This document shows positions 40,742 to 48,391 of a stretch of 64,000 bases of DNA, piece by piece. The notes below the pieces were generated by a model that saw only the letters and a list, made by a program, of their open reading frames with translations, was not told where the DNA came from and made no database searches. Source of the stretch: CAWDBV01 sp963800705 (GTDB lineage: Bacteria; Actinomycetota; Thermoleophilia; Solirubrobacterales; 70-9). Made by a program: the position numbers and the translations under genes. Every line of letters begins with the position of its first letter. Position 1 is the stretch's first letter. The stretch covers positions 62,001 through 126,000 of the forward strand of contig CAWDBV010000005.1 in NCBI GenBank assembly GCA_963800705.1, written 5' to 3'.

Positions 40742-43228
40742 GTGAGCGACTACGACGCACGCGCGATCGAGCGCAAGTGGCAGGCCGTCTGGGCCGAGGA
40801 GAAGACCTGGGAGGTCGCCAACCCCGGCCAGCCCGGCTTCGACGGCTCGAAGCCGAAGAGCTACGTGCTCGAGATGCTGCCCTACCCGTCGGGTGAGCCG
40901 CACGTCGGCCACCTGAAGACCTACTCGGTCGGCGACGCGATCGCGCACTTCCAGCGCCGCCACGGCCACGAGGTGATCCACCCGATGGGTTATGACGCCT
41001 TCGGGCTCCCGGCCGAGAACAACGCGATCCAGACCGGCGAGCCGCCGGCGGTGGCGACCGAGAAGTCGATCGACTCGTTCCGGCGCCAGTTCAAGGAGTG
41101 GGGGATCTCGATCGACTGGTCGCGCGAGCTCGGTACCCACGAGCCCACCTACTACCGCTGGACGCAGTGGATCTTCCTGAAGCTGTTCGAGCAGGGGCTC
41201 GCCTACCGGCAAGAGGCGCCGGTGCAGTGGTGCCCGAAGGACGCAACCGTGCTCGCCAACGAACAGGTCATCGACGGCCGCTGCGAGCGCTGCGGGACCG
41301 TGGTCGAGACCCGCAAGCTCGAGCAGTGGTTCTTCAAGATCACCGACTACGCCGATCGCCTGCTCGCCGACTTCGAGCTGCTCGAGGACTGGCCCGAGCA
41401 CGTGCTGACGATGCAGCGCAACTGGATCGGCCGGTCGGAGGGCGCCGAGGTGATCTTCAGCTGCGAGGACCCGAAGATCGACTTCCCCGTCTTCACGACT
41501 CGGCCCGACACGCTCTTCGGCGCCACCTTCTTCGTCCTCGCCCCCGAGCACCCCGATATCGAGCGTCTGGCCGAGGGGACCGGGAACGAGAAGGCCGTGC
41601 GCAGCTACGTGGAGGAGGCGATGCGCGCGTCGGCCGAGGAACGCGGCGACGAGGAGCGCGAGAAGACCGGCGTCCCGATCGGCCGCGAGGTCACCAACCC
41701 GGTCAACGGCGAGAAGATCCCGGTGTTCGTCGCCGACTACGTGCTGATGGAGTACGGGACCGGGGCGATCATGGCGGTCCCGGGCCACGATGCCCGCGAC
41801 TACGAGTTCGCGAAGAAATTCGATCTTCCGATCAAGCGGGTGATCGAAGGGGTGGATGAAGAGGTCGCCCAGGACGACGAGGGCCTCCCGTATCCCGGTG
41901 ACGGCGAGATGACGGGATCGGGGCGCTTCGACGGCAAGGGCAACCGCGAGGCCTATGACGAGATCGTCGAATGGCTCGCTTCGGAGGGGCGCGGAGAGGC
42001 CGCGGTCAACTACCGGCTCCGCGACTGGCTCGTATCTCGGCAGCGCTACTGGGGCGCGCCGATCCCAATCGTCTACTGCGACAAAGACGGCATCGTCCCG
42101 GTCCCCGAGGACCAGCTCCCGGTCGAGTTGCCCGAGGTCGACGACTACGCGCCGAAGGGCAAGAGCCCGCTCGCCGCGGCGACCGACTGGGTCGAGACCA
42201 CCTGCCCGAAGTGCGGCGAGGCCGCCCGCCGCGAGACCGACACGATGGACACCTTCGTCGACTCGAGTTGGTACTTCCTGCGCTACCTCGACGCGCACAA
42301 CGGCGAGGCCGCCTTCGACCGCGAGGCGGCTGCGCACTGGATGCCGGTCGACCAGTACATCGGCGGGGTCGAGCACGCGATCCTCCACCTGATGTACGCG
42401 CGCTTCTTCACCAAGGCGCTCACCGACATCGGCGCGCTCGACGTCCAGGAGCCGTTCGCACGCCTCTTCACCCAGGGGATGATCACCCGCGACGGCGCCA
42501 AGATGTCGAAGTCGCGTGGCAACACCGTCGCCCCGTCGGAGTTCGTCGAGCGCTACGGCGCCGACACCGCGCGCGCCTACATCTGCTTCATGGGCCCGCC
42601 GGAGAAGGGCGGCGACTGGGCCGACGAGGGAGTGGCCGGCGTCTACCGATTCCTCGGGCGGCTGTGGCGGCTGGCGGAAGAGGTCAACGAGAAGACCGAG
42701 CCCGGTGAGCCGGGGGGCGCGTCAGGGGATGCCCGCACGCTGATGGCAAAGGCGCACTGGTCGATCGACAAGGTGACCCGCGACTTCCAGCGCGGCTTCC
42801 AGTTCAACACCGCGATCGCCGCAGTGATGGAGCTCGTCAACGAGGCCTACCGGCTCAAGGACGGGCTCTACGGCGATCCCGCCGGCGATGCGGCGCTGCG
42901 GTTCGCGACCGCGACCGCCGCGTCACTGCTGTTCCCGTTCGCGCCCCACCTCGGCGCCGAGGTCTACGAGATGATCGAGGGCGAGCGGGTCTGGGAGCAA
43001 AAATGGCCGAGCCCCGACCCGGCGCTGCTGGAGCGGGACACGTTCACCCTCGTGCTGCAGGTGAACGGCAAGCTCCGCGACCGGGTCGAGGCTCCAGCCG
43101 AAGCGAGCGAGGACGAGTTGATTCAGCTTGCCCGGGAGAGCGAGAAAGTCGCCCAGCACCTCGACGGAAAGCAGGTCGTCAAGGAGATCGTTGTGCCAGG
43201 CAAGCTGGTCAATCTCGTCGTTCGCTGA
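40742..43228 (+). CDS. leuS: Leucyl-tRNA synthetase
   Basis: Class I synthetase charging tRNA-Leu. It has MLPYPSGEPHVGHLKTYSVG (HIGH motif HVGH, about 53-56), a zinc-type insertion with CPKDATVLANEQVIDGRCERC, the editing (CP1) domain about 220-420 with FTTRPDTLFGATFFVLAPEH, DGAKMSKSRGNTV (KMSKS about 587), and a C-terminal domain ending VVKEIVVPGKLVNLVVR. It has 828 residues. GTG 40742 begins MSDYDARAIERKWQAVW, the usual N-terminus. Confidence 0.97.
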   Translation: MSDYDARAIERKWQAVWAEEKTWEVANPGQPGFDGSKPKSYVLEMLPYPSGEPHVGHLKTYSVGDAIAHFQRRHGHEVIHPMGYDAFGLPAENNAIQTGEPPAVATEKSIDSFRRQFKEWGISIDWSRELGTHEPTYYRWTQWIFLKLFEQGLAYRQEAPVQWCPKDATVLANEQVIDGRCERCGTVVETRKLEQWFFKITDYADRLLADFELLEDWPEHVLTMQRNWIGRSEGAEVIFSCEDPKIDFPVFTTRPDTLFGATFFVLAPEHPDIERLAEGTGNEKAVRSYVEEAMRASAEERGDEEREKTGVPIGREVTNPVNGEKIPVFVADYVLMEYGTGAIMAVPGHDARDYEFAKKFDLPIKRVIEGVDEEVAQDDEGLPYPGDGEMTGSGRFDGKGNREAYDEIVEWLASEGRGEAAVNYRLRDWLVSRQRYWGAPIPIVYCDKDGIVPVPEDQLPVELPEVDDYAPKGKSPLAAATDWVETTCPKCGEAARRETDTMDTFVDSSWYFLRYLDAHNGEAAFDREAAAHWMPVDQYIGGVEHAILHLMYARFFTKALTDIGALDVQEPFARLFTQGMITRDGAKMSKSRGNTVAPSEFVERYGADTARAYICFMGPPEKGGDWADEGVAGVYRFLGRLWRLAEEVNEKTEPGEPGGASGDARTLMAKAHWSIDKVTRDFQRGFQFNTAIAAVMELVNEAYRLKDGLYGDPAGDAALRFATATAASLLFPFAPHLGAEVYEMIEGERVWEQKWPSPDPALLERDTFTLVLQVNGKLRDRVEAPAEASEDELIQLARESEKVAQHLDGKQVVKEIVVPGKLVNLVVR

Positions 43229-43238
43229 GAGGCGTCAG

Positions 43239-43364
43239 CTACTCGCCGCCGCCCTCTCCGCCGCCGTCGCCGCCACCCTCGTCGGGCGGTGCGGGATCGC
43301 CGGGGGGCGGCGGATCGCCGGGCGTCTCAGGGGCTTCTGCCGTGAGCGTCTCGAACTCCGTCAT
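43239..43364 (-). CDS. 41-residue acidic Pro/Gly-rich peptide with a strong ribosome binding site
   Basis: On the minus strand AAGGAGG (43376 down to 43370) precedes ATG 43364 by 5 nt, among the best Shine-Dalgarno sites in the window. The product is MTEFETLTAEAPETPGDPPP, then Pro/Asp/Gly runs ending EGGGE, with no Lys, Arg or Cys. An N-terminal leader-like part followed by a low-complexity tail recalls ribosomally made peptide precursors or intrinsically disordered acidic peptides, but no modifying enzyme is adjacent. It is convergent with leuS. It is too short and biased for a family call. Confidence 0.5.
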   Translation of the reverse strand: MTEFETLTAEAPETPGDPPPPGDPAPPDEGGGDGGGEGGGE

Positions 43365-43384
43365 TAACTCCTCCTTCGTAGTCG

Positions 43385-43394
43385 TTGCCGGCAA
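43385..43394. promoter_or_regulatory. 10-bp palindrome TTGCCGGCAA in the leader of the acidic peptide gene
   Basis: This perfect palindrome lies about 20 nt upstream of the peptide ATG, with a further GCCGGC nearby at about 43399-43404. A TAGGTT box on the minus strand (43421 down to 43416) could be the -10. It could be an operator or an RNA hairpin; chance cannot be excluded in GC-rich DNA. The rest of 43365-43509 shows nothing further. Confidence 0.25.
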
Positions 43395-43509
43395 TACCGC
43401 CGGCCCAACGTCCACAACCTATACCCATAAACCCCGCTTCGCAGTCGTTCGCGATCCGTTAACGATCCGCTCATACCCGCCGGGGCGAGGTCTGCTACAA
43501 CCCCGGCGC

Positions 43510-43908
43510 ATGCTTGTCAGGCGGCTCGCGGACGCCCCCCTCGAGGAATGGCATCAGCTCCGACCCCGGATCCTCATGGACGCGGGGGAGCTTGGCTCGC
43601 GCAATCTCTCGGTCTGCTGGCTCGAGGTTCCGCCCGGCGCCGAGCAGGATCTCCACTCCCACGAGGAGGGCGAGCAGATCTACATCGTCACCCGCGGCAG
43701 CGGCCGGATGACGGTCGCCGGTGACAGTGAGGAGCTCGCCGAGGGCGACCTGGTGATGGTGCCGCCGGCGACCGACCACTCGATCGCGGCCGGCTCCGAC
43801 TCCGAGCTCTGCTGCGTCTCGGTCCAGTCGCCGCCGGTCACCCTCTCGGAGATCTTCGGCCCGCAGCTCGCCGCCGATGTTCCGGGCGGCTACGACGAAG
43901 AGGAGTAG
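43510..43908 (+). CDS. Cupin domain protein
   Basis: The 132-residue single-domain cupin has WLEVPPGAEQDLHSHEEGEQ (HxH...E metal motif 1) and GDLVMVPPATDHSIAAGSDS (motif 2 with His), so a metal-binding beta-barrel is likely. LLTVTG-like MTVAGDSEEL lies between. Its ligand is unknown; such proteins often bind small ligands or regulate. It ends immediately before acylphosphatase (TAG then TTG), so the two are co-translated. Confidence 0.85.
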   Translation: MLVRRLADAPLEEWHQLRPRILMDAGELGSRNLSVCWLEVPPGAEQDLHSHEEGEQIYIVTRGSGRMTVAGDSEELAEGDLVMVPPATDHSIAAGSDSELCCVSVQSPPVTLSEIFGPQLAADVPGGYDEEE

Positions 43909-44187
43909 TTGGCCGCGAAGCGCGTTGTCGCGCGGGGGCGCGTCCAGGGCGTCTTCTTTCGCGACAGCGTCCGCCGCCGCGCCGAGGCGCTCGGGGTGGG
44001 CGGCTGGGTGACGAACCGCGATGACGGTGCCGTCGAGGCGCTCTTCGAGGGCGAGCCCGACGCGGTCGAGCAGCTGGTCGAGTTTTGCCGCCGCGGGCCC
44101 GGGAGAGCCGAGGTCTCCGAGCTCGAGGTGAGCGAGGCTGAGCTCGGCGACGCGGCATCCGGGAAACCGGGTTTCCGGATCGTTTGA
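43909..44187 (+). CDS. acyP: Acylphosphatase
   Basis: The 92-residue enzyme hydrolyses carboxyl-phosphate bonds. RVVARGRVQGVFFRDSVRRR contains the catalytic Arg of the GxVQGVxFR loop, and GWVTNRDDGAVEALFEG contains the catalytic Asn. It starts at TTG directly after the cupin stop. Confidence 0.94.
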   Translation: MAAKRVVARGRVQGVFFRDSVRRRAEALGVGGWVTNRDDGAVEALFEGEPDAVEQLVEFCRRGPGRAEVSELEVSEAELGDAASGKPGFRIV

Positions 44188-44252
44188 GTTAGTCCGAGCT
44201 TCTTGCGCAGAACGCGCACCCCGCGTGCAGGCGGCGTGGCGAGCATCGCCGC

Positions 44253-44825
44253 GTGCCGGAGCTCTCCCGCTCGCAGCTGCTCGTCTACGGCGCCGTCGCC
44301 GTCGCGCTGCTGCTGCTCGGGGCGCGCTGGATCCGCTCCGACTCCGGTGAGCCCGCGGCCCCGGCGGGCGGGGTCAGCTTCAAGGCCGACAGCTTCGAGG
44401 AGGAGGGATCGGGCGATGTAGTCGTCCACGTCGCCGGCGAGGTCGAGCGCCCCGGCGTCTACCGGCTTCCGGGCGGGTCGCGGGTCGCCGACGCGGTCGA
44501 GCGCGCCGGCGGGCTGACCGGGAGGGGCGCGGCCGACGCGATCAACCTCGCGGCGCGGCTCAGCGACGGCCAGCAGGTCGTGGTCGCCGGGCGCGCCGCG
44601 GCCGGCGCGGCGGCGGGGACCGCGACCGAGGACGGCCCGATCAGCCTCGGCAGCGCCAGCGTCGAGCAGCTCGACACGATCGAGGGCATCGGCCCGGTGA
44701 CGGCGCAGAAGATCCTCGAGTTCCGCGACGAGCAGGGCGGCTTCTCCTCGGTCGACGAGCTCGACGAGGTGCCGGGGATCGGTCCGGCGACGATGGACGC
44801 GCTGCGCTCCCGCCTCCAGCCTTGA
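44253..44825 (+). CDS. comEA: ComEA-type DNA-binding competence protein
   Basis: Membrane-anchored DNA receptor for uptake of transforming DNA. It has one N-terminal transmembrane helix (about 9-25), a SLBB domain (about 50-112, VVVHVAGEVERPGVYRLPGG), and two helix-hairpin-helix motifs at the C-terminus (SASVEQLDTIEGIGPVTAQK and VDELDEVPGIGPATMDAL). It has 190 residues from GTG and overlaps comEC by 4 nt. Confidence 0.93.
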   Translation: MPELSRSQLLVYGAVAVALLLLGARWIRSDSGEPAAPAGGVSFKADSFEEEGSGDVVVHVAGEVERPGVYRLPGGSRVADAVERAGGLTGRGAADAINLAARLSDGQQVVVAGRAAAGAAAGTATEDGPISLGSASVEQLDTIEGIGPVTAQKILEFRDEQGGFSSVDELDEVPGIGPATMDALRSRLQP

Positions 44826-47098
44826 GCCGCGACTGGCGGTTCGCGGTGCTCGGGGGCGCGAGCGCCGGGCTCGGCCTGTCGCCGTTCCTCGCAGCTCCGC
44901 CCCTTGCCCTGGTCGCGCTCGCATCGGCGGTCCCGCTACTGATCAAGGGACGGAGGAGGCTGGCGGCGATCGCGCTCGCAGCCTGCCTCGGCGGCGCGCT
45001 GCTCGGCTCGGCACGGCTGGAGGCGATCGACGGCGGCGCGTTCGAGGGGCCGAGGGGCAAGGCGGCCGAGGCGACCGGGTACGCGGTCGCGGTCCCGCGC
45101 CGCGTCCGCGGCGAGGTCCGGGTCGAGGTCGAGACCACCGACGGCAAGCTGCTCGTCGCGGCGCGCGAGCCGGTGCCCGAGTTCGCGGTCGGCGAGCAGC
45201 TCCGCGCAACCGGGATGCTCACCGAGCCGGATCCGTTCATCGCGCCGCTGCTGCGCCGCCGCGGCATCACCGCGGTGCTCGCCGCCGAGCGCGTCGAGCC
45301 AACGGGCGCGGTGCGCGGCGGCGTCGCCGGATTGCTCGACGGGGTCCGCTCGCGGGCCGAGGCCGCCCTCGAGCGCGGCATGCGGGAGCCCGAGGCGGCC
45401 CTCGCGCGCGGCTTCGTGCTCGGCGAGGACGACCGCATCGATCCGCGGACGATCGACGACTTCAAGCGCTCCGGGCTCGCGCACCTGCTCGCGGTCTCCG
45501 GCCAGAACGTCGTTCTGCTCGCGCTGCTCGCGATTCCGATCCTGGCTCTCGCCGGGATCTCTCTCCGGGCTCGGCTGATCTGCATCCTGGTGCTGATCGC
45601 GGTCTACGTCCCGGTGGCCGGCGGCGGCCCTTCGATCCAGCGCGCCGGGGTGATGGGCGCCGCGGGCCTCGTCGCGGCGCTCGCCGGGCGGCCCCGCTCG
45701 CGCGCCTACGCGGTGCTGCTCGCTGCCTTCGCCACCCTGGCGCTCAACCCGCGCGCGAGCGGCGAGATCGGCTGGCAGCTCAGCTTCGCGGCCGTGATCG
45801 GGATCTTCCTCTGGTCGGGCCGGCTCGCGGCGCTGATCGGGGCCGGGGATAGACAGGGAATGCGCCGAGCGCTCGCCGAGGGCGCCGCGATGAGCGTCGC
45901 GGCGACGCTCGCCACCGCGCCGCTGATGGCCCACCACTTCGAGCAGGTCTCGCTCGCCGCGCTTCCCGCCAACCTGCTCGCGCTGCCGGCGGTTGCGCCG
46001 GCGATGTGGCTCGGGATGCTCTCCGGGGCACTGGGGCAGTTCCCGGTCCTCGCCGGGGCGGCGGTGCCGCTCAACGCCGTCAACGAGTTGCTGCTCGCCT
46101 ACGTCGAGCAGGTCGCGCGCTGGTTCGCGCAGCCCTCGTGGGCCGTCGCAGAGCTGCGGCTGGGAGGCCCGGCCGCGGTGGTCGCTGCTTACGCGGCGTT
46201 GCTAGCGGCGGCGTCGCTGGCGCTGCGCACGGCCGAGCGGCGCAGGGAGCTGGGGTTACCCAGACCGCGTGTCGCGCGCCTGGCTCCCGTCGCGGTCGCG
46301 GCGGTCGCGCTGGTCTTGCTGCTCGCACCGCGACCGGCGTCGCCGGGCGGCGCCGACAAATCGACGTCGAACCTCAGGGTGAGCGTGCTCGACGTCGGCC
46401 AGGGAGACGCGATCCTGATCCGGCCTCCAGGCAGCGGCGCGGTGCTCGTCGACGGCGGGCCGCCGGGCGGGGGCATCGCCGCGCTGCTCGACGAGCGGGT
46501 CGACTCGCTTCAGCTCGCGGTCGTCAGCCACGACTCGAGCGACCACTCCGGCGGGGTGCTCGAGCTGCTCGGCCGGACCCGGATCGGGACGCTCGCTGCT
46601 GCGACGGCCGGTCCGGAGCTGCTCGGCGCGGCGGCGGCGGCAGGCGTCCCGGTGCGGCGGCTCTCCGAGGGCAGCGTGTTGCGCTCGGGCGAGCTCAGGC
46701 TCGAGGTGCTGTGGCCGCCGCGCGAGCTGCTGCCGCCGCCCCCGGGCTCGGACGAGAACGCGACGGCGTTGGTGATCCGCGCCGAGTGGCGGCACTTCTC
46801 GATCCTGCTCACCGCCGATGCCGAGGCAGAGCTCGTCCCTGTCGAGCCGGGTCCGGTCGATGTGCTCAAGGTCGCCCACCACGGCAGCGCCGACCAGGGC
46901 CTCGACCGCCTTTTGGACCAGGCGCTGCCCGACCTGGCGGTGATCCCGGTCGGCGCGGACAACTCCTACGGCCACCCGGCGCCCGAGACCCTCGCCGAGC
47001 TCGACGGCCACCGGGTGCCCGTCCTGCGCACCGACGAGCGCGGCACGATCGAGATCGAGGCCTCGCCCGGGGGCTGGACCGTCAACGGCTCGGGCTAA
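44822..47098 (+). CDS. comEC: ComEC/Rec2 DNA-uptake channel with metallo-beta-lactamase domain
   Basis: Polytopic protein passing single-stranded DNA across the membrane. The 758 residues comprise N-terminal helices plus a DUF4131 region (about 1-170), the Competence domain (about 190-460, FKRSGLAHLLAVSGQNVVLL, GAGGPSIQRAG-like PSIQRAGVMGAAGLVAALAG), and a C-terminal MBL domain (about 515-758) with DVGQGDAILIRPPG and SHDSSDHSGG (about 568). Complete domain content suggests a working transformation channel. TTG start inside the comEA end. Confidence 0.94.
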   Translation: MSRDWRFAVLGGASAGLGLSPFLAAPPLALVALASAVPLLIKGRRRLAAIALAACLGGALLGSARLEAIDGGAFEGPRGKAAEATGYAVAVPRRVRGEVRVEVETTDGKLLVAAREPVPEFAVGEQLRATGMLTEPDPFIAPLLRRRGITAVLAAERVEPTGAVRGGVAGLLDGVRSRAEAALERGMREPEAALARGFVLGEDDRIDPRTIDDFKRSGLAHLLAVSGQNVVLLALLAIPILALAGISLRARLICILVLIAVYVPVAGGGPSIQRAGVMGAAGLVAALAGRPRSRAYAVLLAAFATLALNPRASGEIGWQLSFAAVIGIFLWSGRLAALIGAGDRQGMRRALAEGAAMSVAATLATAPLMAHHFEQVSLAALPANLLALPAVAPAMWLGMLSGALGQFPVLAGAAVPLNAVNELLLAYVEQVARWFAQPSWAVAELRLGGPAAVVAAYAALLAAASLALRTAERRRELGLPRPRVARLAPVAVAAVALVLLLAPRPASPGGADKSTSNLRVSVLDVGQGDAILIRPPGSGAVLVDGGPPGGGIAALLDERVDSLQLAVVSHDSSDHSGGVLELLGRTRIGTLAAATAGPELLGAAAAAGVPVRRLSEGSVLRSGELRLEVLWPPRELLPPPPGSDENATALVIRAEWRHFSILLTADAEAELVPVEPGPVDVLKVAHHGSADQGLDRLLDQALPDLAVIPVGADNSYGHPAPETLAELDGHRVPVLRTDERGTIEIEASPGGWTVNGSG

Positions 47099-47107
47099 GG
47101 TAGGCGC

Positions 47108-48097
47108 GTGGCAGAGATGAAGCCCGCATACCTGATCTCGGGCGACCACGAGGCGAAGATCACTGACGCCCGCCGCCGCCTGCGCGACCGCGCCGAGCGC
47201 GAGGGCGGTCAGGGTGCGCTCGAGATCTTCGCCGCCGAGGGCCGCTCGGCCCCGGACCCCGACGCGCTGGTCTTCTCGCTCGCGGCGATGTCACTGACCG
47301 CCGGCCGCCGCTATCTGCTGGTCGAGAACGCGGGCGCCTGGGGCAAGACCCAGCAGGCCCAGGTCGCCGAGGCGCTCGCCTCGATTCCCAACGAGACCAC
47401 CGTCGTCTTGTTCGCCGGCGGCAAGCCCCCGGCGGCGCTGAAGAAGGCGGTCGAGGCCGCGGGCGGCGAGGCGATCGCCTACGAGGCTCCGAAGCAGCGC
47501 CAGATCCCCGCGCAGCTCGTCAAGGAGGCTCAGCAGCGCGGCTTCTCGCTCGCCCCCGACGCGGCGCGGCTGCTGGTCGAGCGGATCGGCGCCAACCCAT
47601 TGCGGCTCGCGAACGAGCTCGACCGGCTGGCGCTCTGGGCCGGGGACGGCGGGTCGGTGGGCTTCGACGATCTCGAGGCGATGATCTCCGACACCTCCGA
47701 GGAGGCGGCGTGGTCGCTTGCCGACGCCGTCGTCGAGGGGGACACCGGCGGCGCGCTCGAGATCGCCGAGCGGTTGATCGGCCAGGGCGAGAGCGTCACC
47801 GGCCTGGTCTACATGCTCTCTTCGCGGCTACGCGCCGCGGCGCAGGCGGCGGCCGAGCTCGACGCCGGAAAGCCGCCGAAGGAGGTCTCCCGCGGCCTCG
47901 GGATGCATCCCTACGCGGCGAAGATGCTGATCAAGCGGCTCAGCGGCCGCTCGCCGGAGGAGCTGCGCGCAGCGGTGGGAGCGATCGCCGACCTCGAGCT
48001 GTGGTGCCGGGGCGGCTCGGACTACAGCGAGGGCGTGGCGCTCACCCTGGCGCTTCGCAAGGCGACCGGCGCCGACCTTGAGCCAGCTGCTGCGTAG
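47108..48097 (+). CDS. holA: DNA polymerase III subunit delta
   Basis: Opens the beta clamp within the clamp loader. It has 329 residues with the N-terminal PAYLISGDHEAKITDA strand, the FAGGKPPAALKKAVEAAGG region (compare KLDKRxKxxK), AARLLVERIGANPLRLANEL in the middle helical domain and a C-terminal collar with LGMHPYAAKMLIKRL. comEA-comEC-holA-rpsT is a conserved bacterial order. TAAGGT ends 6 nt before GTG 47108, a possible own promoter. Confidence 0.93.
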   Translation: MAEMKPAYLISGDHEAKITDARRRLRDRAEREGGQGALEIFAAEGRSAPDPDALVFSLAAMSLTAGRRYLLVENAGAWGKTQQAQVAEALASIPNETTVVLFAGGKPPAALKKAVEAAGGEAIAYEAPKQRQIPAQLVKEAQQRGFSLAPDAARLLVERIGANPLRLANELDRLALWAGDGGSVGFDDLEAMISDTSEEAAWSLADAVVEGDTGGALEIAERLIGQGESVTGLVYMLSSRLRAAAQAAAELDAGKPPKEVSRGLGMHPYAAKMLIKRLSGRSPEELRAAVGAIADLELWCRGGSDYSEGVALTLALRKATGADLEPAAA

Positions 48098-48101
48098 TGG
48101 G

Positions 48102-48365
48102 CTAGGAGAGGGTCGCGCGCAGCCGGGCGGCGCGGGACTTCTTGCGCGCCCCCGTGTTCCTGTGCAGGGCGCCCTTCTGAACCGCCTTGTCGACGCGCGA
48201 GACGAGCTGCTTGTGCGCGGTGTCGGCGTCTTCGGCGCTGCCGGACCCGATCGCTTCCTCGAGCGTTTTGAACTGCGTCTTCACGGCGCTGGTGAGGCGC
48301 TTGTTCTCGAGCCGCTCGCGGGCGGTGCGGGCGATGCGCTTTGTCTGCGAAGGAGAGTTGGCCAT
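48102..48365 (-). CDS. rpsT: 30S ribosomal protein S20
   Basis: The 87 residues MANSPSQTKRIARTARERLE ... LVSRVDKAVQKGALHRNTGA-RKKSR match S20, which binds 16S rRNA. It is convergent with holA (4 bp between stops) and divergent from murJ (26 bp between starts). TATCCT on the minus strand lies 13 nt before the ATG. Confidence 0.96.
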   Translation of the reverse strand: MANSPSQTKRIARTARERLENKRLTSAVKTQFKTLEEAIGSGSAEDADTAHKQLVSRVDKAVQKGALHRNTGARKKSRAARLRATLS

Positions 48366-48391
48366 CTGAAGCCGGCGGAGGATAGCGCCTG

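Noticed and set aside
43254..43370. Plus-strand Ser/Pro/Gly-rich frame extending the cupin N-terminus
   Set aside because: It is the complement of the acidic peptide gene and of the leuS 3' end; the cupin fold begins at ATG 43510.
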